Positions 45,820 through 57,084 of a DNA stretch of 64,000 nucleotides are shown one piece after another; the first letter of the stretch is position 1; every line of letters starts with the position of its first letter. The stretch comes from Dactylorhiza incarnata (Eukaryota > Streptophyta > Magnoliopsida > Asparagales > Orchidaceae). The position numbers and the translations under genes are program-made. Below the pieces are notes generated by a model that saw only the letters and a program-made list of their open reading frames with translations, had not been told where the DNA came from and did no database searches. The stretch lies in assembly GCA_033032865.1 (NCBI GenBank), contig JAWHQI010000004.1, forward strand, positions 19,698,001-19,762,000, read 5' to 3'.

Positions 45820-46320
45820 TCTGCGTTCGACGATATATGATCTGCGTTCAACGAATTATGATCTGCGTTCGACGAACTATATCTGCGTTCGACAAAGGCC
45901 GTGCTTCAGTGCGCTCGATGAAATATGATCTGCGTTCGATGAACTATGTTCTACGTTCGACGAACGCCGTGCTTCAATGCGATCGACGAAATTCGAGCTT
46001 CGTTCGACGAATTAATTCCGTTCGACGAATTAATGAAATAAGGTTATAACCTAATCATTTACTCCGGATTAGTTCGCTGAATTAATTCCTATCGACGAAT
46101 TAATTCCATTCGACGAACTCCGCGGTCGGTTCGATGAACTCAACTATTTTTTGGTGAATTAATTCCGTTCAACAAATTCCGGGTTCCGTTCGACGAACTC
46201 AACAATTAGTTCGATGAACACAGCGTGTGCTCGACGAATGAATTCCATTCGACGAACTCCGGGTTCCGTTCGACGAACTCAATTATTAGTTCGGTGAATT
46301 TCTTCTACTCAGATCGACGA
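45820..46320. repeat. E9 GTTCGACGAA motif cluster
   Basis: About 20 copies or variants of CGTTCGACGAA, often followed by TTAATT or CTC. The same core occurs in E1, E5 and E6. Confidence 0.8.
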
Positions 46321-46913
46321 ATTAATTAAATAAGAATATAACATAATCATGAAATAACATTATAACATAAAACATAATCACGTAAATCTGCGAATAACTG
46401 ATCACGGCAAATCTGACGGTTCTTAGTCATCGTCCCCGTTGGACGGACGACGCACGACAGCCCGTCCTGGGCTTCTTTGCGGGATGATTTCCCGGCCACC
46501 TATGCCGCTTCCCAGCCAGCCAATGCCACCACCACCTCCGTTGAGGTGGTGGCCGGCGATAGGGAGTGGTTGGCCGGCCAAAGGTGGTCGGAATCGGGTT
46601 TTGAGTAGGGGAAACAGAGCTCGAAATGAGTTTCGGAAGCGCGATCCGAGCCCAATTGAGCACAGATCATGCCCCAAATTATGAAAAGATCTAGCACTAA
46701 GGGAGAGGAGGCAGATCGGACCTGTATGGGGGCTTGGTGGCGCGTGTTTCGGCGAGTCGCCATGGACGGAGGGGGAGCTTTCGGCGCCATGTCAATTCTT
46801 GCTTCTCGGGCTCGATTTCTTCGGAGAAGAGGGGGTTTTCACTCCTTTCTGTCCTGTAAAGGTGTTAAGGAGATCAATGTGGCAAGGGGATGAGCCTTGA
46901 CATTAATTACCGT

Positions 46914-46933
46914 AATCACCATTAATGGTGATT
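46914..46933. repeat. 20-bp perfect palindrome
   Basis: AATCACCATTAATGGTGATT is its own reverse complement. Confidence 0.85.
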
Positions 46934-47159
46934 TTCGGTTTCTTATGGGAGGAAATGAATTGGTCATCATCAATTAGGCCGGAAAAAGGGCTGAAAACTT
47001 CTCCTCTCCTCAAGGGGAAATGAATGGTGCCATAAATTTTGTTTATTTGGCCATAAATGCCATTCTCCTCCTCTTCCTCTCTCCGTCATTTTTGGGGGAA
47101 ATGGAGCTTTCTCTATCCTAGCCGAAATCCTTCAAATTGAATGGCCAACTCAGCAGCAT

Positions 47160-47640
47160 TCAATCTCCATTAGGTGGTGAACCACACCAATTGGGTCTAG
47201 CTCAAGTGTGTTGGGTTCAATTTGGGTAAAGTAGGTCATTTTGACCTAAATTTAGGCTAAGGTTGACTTTGGTCAAATTGACCACTTGGGTTGACCACAA
47301 TGGGTGGGTAGTGACCCATTTGACTCACTTGTGAGTTAGGAAGGCTTAGGTGGAGTCAATTTGGCAAGGTGAGGGTGAATTGCCCCTTAATATAACACTT
47401 TGACCAAATTAGGGCTAGAGTTGACTTAGGGTAAATTGGCCAATTTAAAGGTCCCATGATGGGGCTTTTTGCTCCATTAGGTTCCTAATGACCCTATAAG
47501 TGTAGGGGCAAGGTCAATTTGGCATGGTGGAGGCCAATTGACCCTAATTGAGTTAGTTTGACCAATTTTAGAGTTAAGGTTGACTTTAGCCAAATTGGCC
47601 TCTTTAGTTGACCCCAATGGGTCCCTAGTGCTCCAAGGAG
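47160..47640. repeat. Degenerate tandem repeats in E9
   Basis: Three imperfect units of about 150-165 bp centred on words such as GTTGACTTTAGCCAAATTGG; blocks near 47271, 47435 and 47583 align by eye. Confidence 0.5.
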
Positions 47641-47793
47641 ACCCCTAATGGGTTAGGGATTCTATGGTGGAGTCAGGGTTCAAGGAAAGGCCCCAAAATC
47701 CAAGCCTAGGCTAGGTATATGAAATCTGCTATATGCAGACCACTGGGATTTCTCCCTCTCATCCAAGCTCACATGGTCTTAAGCTCTTCTTAT

Positions 47794-47824
47794 GGTTTTG
47801 TCATGACCTAGTCATGACAAAACC
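47794..47824. repeat. Perfect 14-bp-arm hairpin
   Basis: GGTTTTGTCATGAC, loop CTA, GTCATGACAAAACC. It ends 17 bases before the E10 LTR and could act as a terminator-like or cruciform structure. Confidence 0.85.
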
Positions 47825-48149
47825 AACTTAGGGGGTCTAGTTGTTGGAGCCTATGTTCCGCATCTCTTGGTTTGAGAATAACAAATACCATGTTGTATTT
47901 GATCTAGTCTTTTGTGTGTTTATAGTGTCCAGGTTGTACAGGTTCAATGAGGAGACAAGTCCTCGTTCATGGGCATGATCCAAGAGTGTGTACACATTAG
48001 AAAAAGCAAAAGGATGAGTTTTGTGTGCTGATCTTAAAATGGCCATAACTTTCAATCCAGGAAGAGTTACAGAACGGTCCACCCCATTTCAGAGATGAGA
48101 ACGACTCAATCTACAGTTTGGAGAAGTTTCGGATGGGAAAAATGAAGAG

Positions 48150-48297
48150 GAGCTGTCGGAATTCCGACAGCGATGTCGCCAAGGCGACAGCGCAGAAGTT
48201 ACAGCAACTGCCCGCACGACGGTACGACGAACAGCAGTTTGGGCTGTCGGAATTCCAACAGCGATGTCGCCCAGGCGATAGTGAAAATCTATAAATG
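48150..48297 (+). promoter_or_regulatory. E10 palindrome cluster and TATA box
   Basis: CTGTCGGAATTCCGACAG (48153-48170, perfect 18-bp palindrome), TGTCGCC-AA-GGCGACA (48174-48189), then degenerate repeats of both (48243-48281), directly before TATAAATG at 48290-48297. Confidence 0.75.
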
Positions 48298-48554
48298 GGT
48301 TCGTTTTGTTCGTGCATTCCAAGCATTGAGAATTCCAAGTCCTTTCCTGAGTGCATACGAACCAGAGAGCTCCAGAACCTCAAGAACTCCCATTTGTGCT
48401 AAGAAGGTTTGAAATTGAAGATGAGATCGGACGCACTTCTACATCAACGATCATCTTGAGGCTTCAACCTTCCTTTCAGAGATCTGAACTTCTACGGAGT
48501 TCTTCATTTTATTTTGTATTTTCATTTATATACATTTCACTTTGTATTGGTAAG

Positions 48555-48770
48555 GAAATCGTCTCCTTGTGCGTGACGTCTAAGTCCTTGCGTGGATTAG
48601 GCGAAAATCTCTTCCTTGTGCGGAGTGTTCAAGTCCTTGCGTGGCTTGGTAAGAAATTGTGGCCTTGTGTGCTACGTCTAGATCTTGAGAAGATCTAGAG
48701 GATAGGCTTGGGCTTGGTCTAGGGAGAGACAAGCGATAGCCTTCCGATCCTTGGGAGAAGGATTGGTAAA
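48555..48770 (+). repeat. E10 LTR leader hairpins
   Basis: Units with a ccttgygtg-like loop and changing arms: CGTC/GACG (48560), AGTCC/GGATT (48583), AAGTC/GGCTT (48631), TGGC/GCTA. They are followed by TAGATCTT-gag-AAGATCTA (48679-48697) and CCGATCCTT/AAGGATTGG (48744-48766, one wobble). Confidence 0.7.
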
Positions 48771-49239
48771 CACAAAGTGGTAAAAGTTTATTATCATATT
48801 TGTGCCTTGATCTTAAGCATTGTTAAGATCATTTTTATTGTATGTGAATTTCATGATTAAAAAATTATGACTTTTTCTTTAATTGCAAATTTGGTTGCTT
48901 AATCTTTAACTTAGAAATTTGTGTTGGAATTAATTTAAAAATTACATTGGTTTGAAATAATGGTGAACAAAAAAACTGGGCCTGACGGGCCGGCCCGAGC
49001 CCAGCCTGGTCAAGGCCCAGTCAAGCCCGGCCCAGTTTAGGCCCGAACCGGGCCGAGCCCTTACCCGGGGCCCTGAAAGGGCCCCGGTTTGGAGCTGATA
49101 CCCGGCCCGGTACCCGTCCTGGTCCGGGCCGGGTAAAGCCCGAATATCGGGCTAGCCCGAGACCGGGCCGGCCATAGCCCGATCCAGTCTCGGGCTAGGC
49201 CCGATTGAGCCTAAAGGCTCTCAAGAGAGAGCCATTAGG

Positions 49240-49403
49240 CTCATGGCAGCATGGCTGCCACGTGGAAGCCATGCTGCCATGAGAGCAGCCAATGGCTCTC
49301 AAGAGAGAGCCGTTGGCTGCTCTCTTTTCTTTTTATAATTATATTAAAAAATTATTATTTTAATTATTTTATAATACAAAAATCCAAAAAAATTCTATAA
49401 ATA
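49240..49403 (+). promoter_or_regulatory. hAT promoter: 17-bp-arm hairpin and TATA box
   Basis: CTCATGGCAGCATGGCT (49240-49256) faces its exact complement (49267-49283) across a loop holding CACGTG (a G-box). TATAAATA at 49396-49403 and a CT-rich leader precede the transposase ATG. Confidence 0.7.
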
Positions 49404-49436
49404 CCCCCCTCCCCTCTCTCTTTTCTCACACCCCAC

Positions 49437-49467
<31 letters not shown>

Positions 49468-49479
49468 TTAGCTCTCCCA

Positions 49480-51431
49480 ATGGCGTTGTCCTCCACAACT
49501 CCAGCGTCGTCTTCCCAAAGTATGACTTCGGTGGTGGAGCACAACCGTAGAGCGAGTATTTGGGAGCATTTCGAGATGGTCCTAGTCGGGACCGAAAGAA
49601 AAGCGCGCTGCAAGATGTGCTCGAAGTTGCTATCCATCAGCGGCAACTCGACGATCGTTAGACACCAGAAGTCTTGCGAGTCGAAACAAGCTCCTCCCGA
49701 GTCAAGTCAAGCCCAAATTTCTGGAGCCGGACAGATTTGGGCGTACGATCAAATGCGACAGCGAGAGATGCAGGCGAAGTTCGTCATCAAATGTGGGCTA
49801 CCATTCAGCGTCTTCGACAATGATGACAGCACAGAGTACATACATGGGGGGCTTCAGCCCAAATACCAAAAGGTTAGTAGAATTACTTTAAGGCGCGACA
49901 CGATTAGGTTATATTTAGAAGCAAAACAAGAATTAATTAGGTATTTTGAAAATTTCGAAGGACGTGTGAGTCTAACGAGCGACGTTTGGACGAGTAATTT
50001 AAATTTTGGATTAGCTTATCATTGCATCACTTCTCATTGGATTGATCCCATTTCGTGGGAGCAAAATAAACGCGTAATATGTTTTACAGGTTTTGAATTC
50101 CCGCACACGGCTATAGCTTTATATAAAGTTATTATGAAATGTGCACAGGAATTTAAAATTAACGATAAAATACTTAGTTTTTCTCTTGATAACGCCTCCA
50201 ATAATGGCGCCGCGATTGAATTGTTAAAATGAGATTTAAAACCATTTCTCAACGACGCATTTTTTCATACTAGATGTGTTTGTCACGTCCTAAATTTAGT
50301 GGTACAGGATAGTTTAAAGGCAATGTCGTAATATATTAATAAAATTCGTGACATGTTAAAAATAATTTATTGTACTAAACAACGAGCTCAAGATTTTAGA
50401 AAATTTTGTAAAGCACAAAATCAGAAATATTTGAAACCACAATTAGATATGCCTATTAGATGGAACTCAACCTATAAAATGTTAAAAAGAGTCGTTCTAC
50501 AAAAAGATCTTCTAATGGAATATTATAGTTTGCTTAATATTGAACACGGTTTAGGTGAAACTGATTGGAATATTATAGAACATTATATAAATTTATTAAA
50601 GTGTTTTTATAGGGCCACCGTTTCTTTATCTGGAGTGTATTATCCAACGAGCGCATTAGTAATTGAACATTTCATATATATCACAGAAAGATTTAGTTAT
50701 TATAGGCAACACCAAGGTTGGGCTCCTTTAATTAAAATAATGGAAGAATTTTTTTTAAAATATTATAGAGAAATACCGCCTATGTTTTCGTGCGCCGCCA
50801 CTTTAAATCCGCTACTTAACGTAGAAGGCGTAGAAAATTTGATCGACGAAATCAATACTAATCTAACCTTAAATATAAATTATGATGGGGATGACCCCGT
50901 TAGTACTACAAGTTTTACTACTTTTTTTACGCAAAGTTATAATTATTACAATAACTTATACGGGTCACGACCCCGCGAAGAAATAACGCAACCCAAAATG
51001 AAGGATAGTCTTAAAAATAAAATTTTAGATTTAGCTTCTTGGAAAAAAGCGCGCACATCTGGTAGTTTAGATGAATTAGGATTATATACAAAAACTCAAT
51101 TTAGCGATTTTATGAGTTCGGACGAGATCGAAAACTTCGATCTCTTAAATTGGTGGAAAGGTAAAGCTAATACCTATCCTTTTTGGCCTATATGGCCCGT
51201 GATTTATTAACTGTCCAAGCTAGTACAGTAGCTTCGGAGTCCGCTTTTTCTCTTAGTGGCAGGGTTTTGAACGAGCGGAGGAGCCGGCTTAACGAAGATT
51301 CGCTGGAGATTTGCATATGCTACAAGGACTACTTGGACAGTTTAAAGAGGAAGCAACACATAACAGCATTGGAGGATAGCTCGGAGGAGATAGAAGACGA
51401 AATGGACGCGTTGAATCTACAAGATGATTAA
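49480..51431 (+). pseudogene. hAT transposase
   Basis: From ATG 49480 one frame runs to about 51180 with two stops, TGA 50230 and TAA 50329. It then shifts to a second frame ending at 51431. N-terminal BED-type zinc finger (SIWEHFEMV, CKMCSKLL, RHQKSC; residues about 27-67), RNase-H-like catalytic core (TSDVWTSNLNFGLAYHCIT, FSLDNASNNGAA, RCVCHVLNL, RWNSTYKML), and the C-terminal hAT dimerisation domain (LNWWKGKANTYPF, VASESAFSLSGRVLNERRSRL). About 650 codons is normal for plant hAT enzymes. Cut-and-paste transposition is its role; this copy could not make full-length protein. Confidence 0.9.
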
Positions 51432-52034
51432 ATCGAGCCTAAATTTACTTTTTTTATATATATAAATTTTTTTAATTAAATTTTATAAGAATCATAGCCT
51501 TCATATGTTTGTATTTTCAATTTTGTATTTTGTACAATTGTACGACTTAAATTTTGTAATTTTTTAAATTTTTTATTCCAAATTTTCAATATTAATAAAA
51601 TTTTTTGTTCCAATTGTTCAATATTAATACAATCTAATTCTAACCTTAAATTTTTTTCAATTTTTTTAAATTTTTGGTTCAAATTTTCAATATTTAATAA
51701 TTTATAAAAATAAAAATTAAAAAATTTAAACTATAAATTTAAAAATAAAAAAAATCGGGCCGGCACGGAGCGGGCCCGAGACCGGCCCGGTCCTGCCCGG
51801 CCCGGCCCGATTCCATGGGAGGACCGGGCCGACCCGGCCCGATGTAGGAAAAAGCCCGATCGGGCCCGGTCCAGGCCGGCCCTATCGGGCTTTTTGTTCA
51901 CGGCTAGTTTGAAATTTTTATAAGTAATTTTTAGAAAAGTAAAATTTGTTTAAAAATTCTTAAGTTAAAAATTATAATTTAAACACACCCTTATTCACCC
52001 CCCCCCCTCTAAGGGCGCCACAAGATCCAATACG

Positions 52035-52045
52035 TGGTATCAGAG
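52035..52045 (+). other. E10 primer-binding site
   Basis: TGGTATCAGAG, initiator-Met type, two bases after the LTR. Confidence 0.85.
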
Positions 52046-52081
52046 TGAGGTTATTCCAATACGGCTTTACAACCGGGAATA

Positions 52082-53401
52082 ATGGCGCTTCATGATCTCG
52101 CATCTTCTAGAGGGGATAATTTTTATGAAAATGAAAAATCATCATGTCCACCATTATTTATGGGTGAAAATTATAATGGGTGGAGAATACTTATGGAAAA
52201 ATTTCTTAAATCCTTGGATATTGAAGTTTGGAATATTACAATTAAAATGCCCCCAAATATTTTAAATAAAAATGAAATGTTTTTAAATGCCAAATCAATG
52301 AATAGTCTATATTGTGCATTAGATCAAAATATTTTCAAACTTATTTATACACTTCCTAATGCTTATGAAGTTTGGAATTTTCTTGAGAATTCTTATAGTC
52401 TTCCTTCCACAGATGATGCCTGTGAGCAATTCCTTATGGATCCAAGAGAAGAAGACAACGTCACAATATTGGACTCAGTTGATGGCAAAACATCAAGCAA
52501 AAGAGAAGACAGAAACTATAGCAAGGTAAGAAAATTTAAATCTTCACTTTTAGTAACTAATTTTATTTCTACATTTTGTGTGCTTAAATTTGCTAAACGT
52601 AAAATTTCAAAGTTGAAACATGCTAATTCCAAATTACGTTTTGAAAATAAAACTTTAAAAGCAAACGCTAAAGTAGAATCTTATATTGATGTTTCAAATT
52701 CTTGTTCATGCTCTTTAATTGAAAATGCTAAACCTTGTTTTGATTATAATACATTTAAAGAAGAACTCAAGGTTTTCGAAAAAGGTCTTTTAACTTCAAA
52801 AGAGCATAATGAAAAATTGTTAAAAGAAAATGATAATTTAAAGGATAAATTAGAATCATTAAAAATGTTTATTCAAAACTTTTCATATAATAAAACATCT
52901 TTTATTTCTAGTTTATCAAATTATCAAAAGTCTACAAGCTTAACTTCATATTATAAGAGTACATCTATAAGAAAGAGTGAAAATGAAAATCATCAAAATA
53001 AGAACCAATCATTTAAAACATATTGTAACCCACTTTTTCAACATTCAATTCTTAAGAAAGACCATCACTCTTATAAACTCTCAAAGAATCAATATAATAA
53101 AATTCATTATGATTATCAACATCAATGTATTTTGAAAAATAATTTGAATAAACATAAATCCCAAATGAATTATTTTTCAAACAACTATCATTCCAAAAAG
53201 ATGTCAAATAATCATAATATGAATTTAAAAGATAAACAACCAAAGTATGAATGGAGACCCAAAATTAAAAATGAAACACTAACTCCACTTGTAAAGGCCC
53301 ATTCATCACTATCTCTCCAAAAGCCTACACGATGTATTTGGGTACCCAAAGGAACCATCACACTTGGTCCCCTTTGGATACCTAAGTCTCTCATTCACTA
53401 G
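52082..53401 (+). CDS. E10 Gag, knuckle-less deletion form
   Basis: Uninterrupted 439-codon ORF from ATG 52082, 37 bases after the primer site. Residues 1-115 are a copia Gag N-domain (CPPLFMGENYNGWRILMEKFLKSL, AYEVWNFLENSY). At about residue 120 the normal second half of capsid and the CCHC knuckle are missing. The chain passes to Asp/Ser linker and long coiled coil (KHANSKLRFENKTLKAN), ending in a Trp-Val-Pro-Lys-Gly stretch as in other Sirevirus Gags. An internal deletion that kept the frame explains this. Without the knuckle it should bind RNA poorly, yet it has no stop, unlike E3, E6 and E7. It could be recent, or retained as a dominant-negative or structural Gag (inference). Confidence 0.75.
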   Translation: MALHDLASSRGDNFYENEKSSCPPLFMGENYNGWRILMEKFLKSLDIEVWNITIKMPPNILNKNEMFLNAKSMNSLYCALDQNIFKLIYTLPNAYEVWNFLENSYSLPSTDDACEQFLMDPREEDNVTILDSVDGKTSSKREDRNYSKVRKFKSSLLVTNFISTFCVLKFAKRKISKLKHANSKLRFENKTLKANAKVESYIDVSNSCSCSLIENAKPCFDYNTFKEELKVFEKGLLTSKEHNEKLLKENDNLKDKLESLKMFIQNFSYNKTSFISSLSNYQKSTSLTSYYKSTSIRKSENENHQNKNQSFKTYCNPLFQHSILKKDHHSYKLSKNQYNKIHYDYQHQCILKNNLNKHKSQMNYFSNNYHSKKMSNNHNMNLKDKQPKYEWRPKIKNETLTPLVKAHSSLSLQKPTRCIWVPKGTITLGPLWIPKSLIH

Positions 53402-56400
53402 GAATCATTATATTGCATGAAGTAGAAATTAATTAAAAATGAAATATCAGTACTCTACTTCATGATATGCTTAATTGCTTTTTCTTTTGTTTGTTTTCTT
53501 ATTTTTGAGCCAACACGCTAAGGTCACTTAGATATATTATGAAATATGACTTTTACATTTTAAGCCTAATGTTTATCAAATCAAAATTGAATTAAATTGA
53601 ACATAAAGTCATAATTTTTAAGTGATCTATCTTTTCTTTTTGTTTTATCCTTTTTAAATCCCTTGCCTATAAATGTCTTATATTATCATTATAAATTGAA
53701 TGCTAAATTTTCTAAATGATATTATCAAGACTAATGAAATTACTTTCAAAATTGGATTTAAATGGATTTTAGGGGTATTAGGCTAAAATATTAAATGCAT
53801 AACTAATTGCATATTTGTCTATTTTTCGTTGCTGCATATAATAGCCCCTATATTGAAAATCATAATCGAGAAAAATCAGAATCAAATAATATAAAAAACA
53901 ATGTGTTTTAAATCAAATATAGTAACTCTGTTGCTAACGCCAGGCGTTATCACTAACGCTGGTGGTAGCATAATTTCCTAAAAATTCTGATTTTCTCTGA
54001 AAATTTATTTTTACTATCATTGTTGTCAAATACCTTGTATTTGTTTTGTCTAATATCTAAAAATTAAAATCAAAAAGAAAATTTACAAAAATGATGAATA
54101 TGATTTCACAATCACCACCATGATCTATTAATATCCTATGCTAAAATTCACTATAATCATATATCATAATTCATGATCCATCAAGACCTATCTTAAATCA
54201 ACTAATTCTATCAACCTTAGGAATTATGATTTATGATTGCAATAGGTATTATAGTTTCATATCTTGTTTTGTGTGTGATGTGCATCTTTATTATTTGCAT
54301 GAATCTCATTATCTTTAGACCTATGAATTAACTGATATCAACAAGATGAAATCAAATAGAATTGTCACTTCTTTCTAGGTCTATGAAAATTCAAAACTCT
54401 ATATTTGAATACATGCAACTCAATTTTATATTTGTCCATCTTTACTTAGCTTTGCACCATGTTGTCCTAATTCATCACACTAGCATTATCACATACCATA
54501 GATAGAAATCAATGCTCATGCTAGTTATATCTTGCAATGCTAAAGTAAATTATATCATTAAAATATGAAAATCTTATTTTCCTTTGTAGTTGTTTGCATG
54601 AATAAAACTTTTCTAAATGGATTTAAAATCAACAATCTTCGATAAAATTGTAAATCCAAAACTAATCATGAAATTATAACACAGTTAATATATTTAAGGC
54701 TTACACACATAGTATGTCCATAATCAATAAACCTATGACATGTGTCTCACAATAGCGAGGGCGTAGGATTGTGTGCATTAGAGACCTAACCTCTAAGTCA
54801 TGTCTTTGTCCTTAACCGGGGAGGGTTCCAGTGGGGCCTTGAGAGGCACTGGGGGGAATGAGTGCTAGGTTGAGCGTCGTCTTTTGTACGCATATGGGAT
54901 TAACACCCCAACCTACGGCATGTGTGCAGCTCCTCATGCCCATCCGTCACTTTGTATGGGGCTAGAGTGTAGTCATGTAGTTAAGGTATCTGGATCTTAG
55001 ATATACTTATATTATATTCATTGCATGAACATTATCTCACTCTTTATACATAAATCATGCATATTTTTTTTAATCTAACATTGCATCATGTGTTTGCATA
55101 TTTTAATATTTCGAGCTTTAATGATTTTACCAAACACAAGTATTAAAAAATCACCAAATACATGCTAAAAGAGCCTTCAAATCTAATCAATATACTCTGA
55201 AATTTCAACTGAAGGAAGGTCTCTTTATAATACAAATGAATTGAGAAAAATATTTTTCAAAACATCAAGAAATGCAGTTCTGTTTTGGCGTTAAGAAGTT
55301 AATGCCTGGCGTTAGCTCCTTTGCTCAAAAACTTTTTTTGTTTTGAATTATTTCTTGTATTATTTTAATATTTTGTGTGTTTGTAAAAAGTTTTCTATCT
55401 TCTTATTCCTTTTAAAACAAAATTTTATTTCTTTTAAGAAAATATATATGTATTTTCTCATACATTATTTTTGTTTATTTTTCTGGCATAGAATATCATT
55501 TACTGAAAGGGATATTAAAGACTTTTATGATTTCCAGAGAATATATATAAAAAAAACAAATACAAAATTACAAAATAATTTCAAAGAACAAAAATATGTT
55601 TTTCTTTATGTGTGTTTATTGTTTTGTGCATATATAAAAAAAATTCAAAAAATTATAAAAAAAACTGATTGTTATTCATTGTCATTGTGAAGGATGGATG
55701 ATTAATTATATCAATTAAAGATTAAATACAATGTTTAATTTAACTTTCAAGTTTCTTAAAAACATTATTTTGTATTTGTCATGCCTTGAAAATTATCTTG
55801 TTATGTGCAATGAAATTGATTGTAGATAAACATGTGTAGAAATGTTTAGCATGCCTCTAAGTATGAGTATTGTATTATGTTTGATAATGATTCATTCACT
55901 CACTTATTTTTGATAACTACATGTGTTTACAATCTTATTCTTACATGATTGTGTAGTGTAGTAACATAAATAATTATAATGCCTAAATAGATTACCTACA
56001 CAACATTGAATTGGTTATTACAATTCTTTGTCTTTCATGCACTTATTCTTTAGAGAAATGTGGTTTAAAATGCTATGTTTGCAAAACAAGTGAATTCGGA
56101 GTCCTTAGTCACTAAACTAAAAAGCAAATAATAAATGACAAGGAAACTCCACCAAGCACTACTCACCCTCCTGATAAGTCTTAATGAGCATTGTTAGGTT
56201 GAGCACCTTGGCTAAGAATTGTAAAGTGTCTTGTAGCAAACAATTTATACAGCACTTCTCTTTAGTACACCGGATCACAAAAAAAAATTGAAAATAAAGC
56301 TAAAAAGTATAAAAGTGATCCCCAAGCACTAATTTGCACCCTGATAAGTCTTAATAAGCATTATGTGTGCAGAGCGCCTTGGTAGTTGTACTATTTATTA

Positions 56401-57070
56401 ATGTGCATTGAAGTAGTGTGGAAGTAATATTATTTGTGTATTTTAATGTTGTGTTATTTCATTATATATGTCATGTGTTTTTGATTGATTCACTTGTATA
56501 CTTTATCAAAACACTACTTTGTACACATCATTATCTTTCATAAAACTTCTACTCATGAGAATTGGATCCTAATGCTCATCTACTCAAATCTCTACAAACT
56601 TAAGTAAATGCACTAGATAACAAAGCATGACCGCTACAATGTTTATGTTTACTTGAAATGCAAATTTTATTACATTGTAGTTTGTGTATCTTTTCTTGAT
56701 ATTATGAAATCATGCTTGCAATTTTTTATCTTTATGGAATAGCTTCTCTAAAATCTTTAACTCAAACATCAACTTTTCAAATTTAAAACTCATTATCCTT
56801 TATATGGTTTTATCTTCTAAAATGATGTTTATGTTTAAGAGTGCTTATTATTTTTAACACCGTGTTTTCCTTTAAGAAAGTGGTATCTTAAAATAGAATG
56901 CTTACTTTAACATGTTAGCTATGTTGCTTACTACTTTATGTTACATCATGCTTATATTTTTCTCAACAAGTTGTATTTAACAAGCTTTTGATTGCATCCT
57001 ATTTTTCTTCTCGACATAAAATATATTACTCCTTATTATACATACTCACTCCTAAACCCTCTTTTGATTC
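53402..57070 (+). other. E10 3' non-coding region
   Basis: AT-rich, no supported ORF. GCTAACGCCAGGCGTTAT-type inverted repeats at about 53935 and 55290 recall those of E7. 53402-54960 is matched by E8 in inverse orientation; 55300-56700 matches the E7 3' region (CTGATAAGTCTTAATGAGCA at 56170). Confidence 0.6.
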
Positions 57071-57084
57071 TACTAAAAGGGGAG
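57071..57084 (+). other. E10 probable polypurine tract
   Basis: TACTAAAAGGGGAG ends exactly where E11 begins. Confidence 0.5.

Larger units (their letters stand above)
42488..47841. mobile_element. E9: non-coding gypsy-LTR-like segment
   Basis: Begins TGTAAGACCC, an LTR-type terminus of plant gypsy elements, directly inside E8 gag. No protein domain is recognisable in 5.3 kb. It includes a 13-bp-arm hairpin at 43211-43251, AT-rich DNA, a GTTCGACGAA cluster (45820-46320), a GC-rich block (46430-46860) with short ORFs I do not trust, degenerate GACCAAATTGG-type repeats (47160-47640) and a hairpin at 47794-47824. E10 cuts it at 47842. It may be a very long solo LTR or a deleted element; orientation is uncertain. 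Confidence 0.4.
48958..51906 (+). mobile_element. hAT DNA transposon in the E10 LTR
   Basis: 2949 bp flanked by the 8-bp target duplication GTTTGAAA (48950-48957 and 51907-51914). Inverted ends are TAATGGTGAACAAAAA on the left and TAGCCGTGAACAAAAA as the complement of the right end. Both subterminal regions are packed with GGGCCGG/CCGGCCC words, as is usual for hAT elements. It encodes one transposase, now a pseudogene. Confidence 0.92.
47842..52032 (+). repeat. E10 5' LTR, interrupted by hAT
   Basis: TGTTGGAGCC...GATCCAATA, about 1.24 kb without the hAT. The last bases read TA rather than CA, a likely substitution. TATAAATG at 48290 and leader hairpins at 48555-48770. Confidence 0.85.
47842..57084 (+). 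mobile_element. E10: Sirevirus with intact gag, no pol
   Basis: 5' LTR 47842-52032 (split by a hAT), Met primer site, complete gag ORF, then 3.7 kb of non-coding DNA ending in TAAAAGGGGAG at 57074-57084. That tract looks like its polypurine tract, but the expected 3' LTR is replaced by E11 in the opposite orientation. Confidence 0.8.

Noticed and set aside
46423..46893. GC-rich overlapping ORFs on both strands
   Set aside because: Composition-driven; no domain, no conserved start; inside non-coding element E9.
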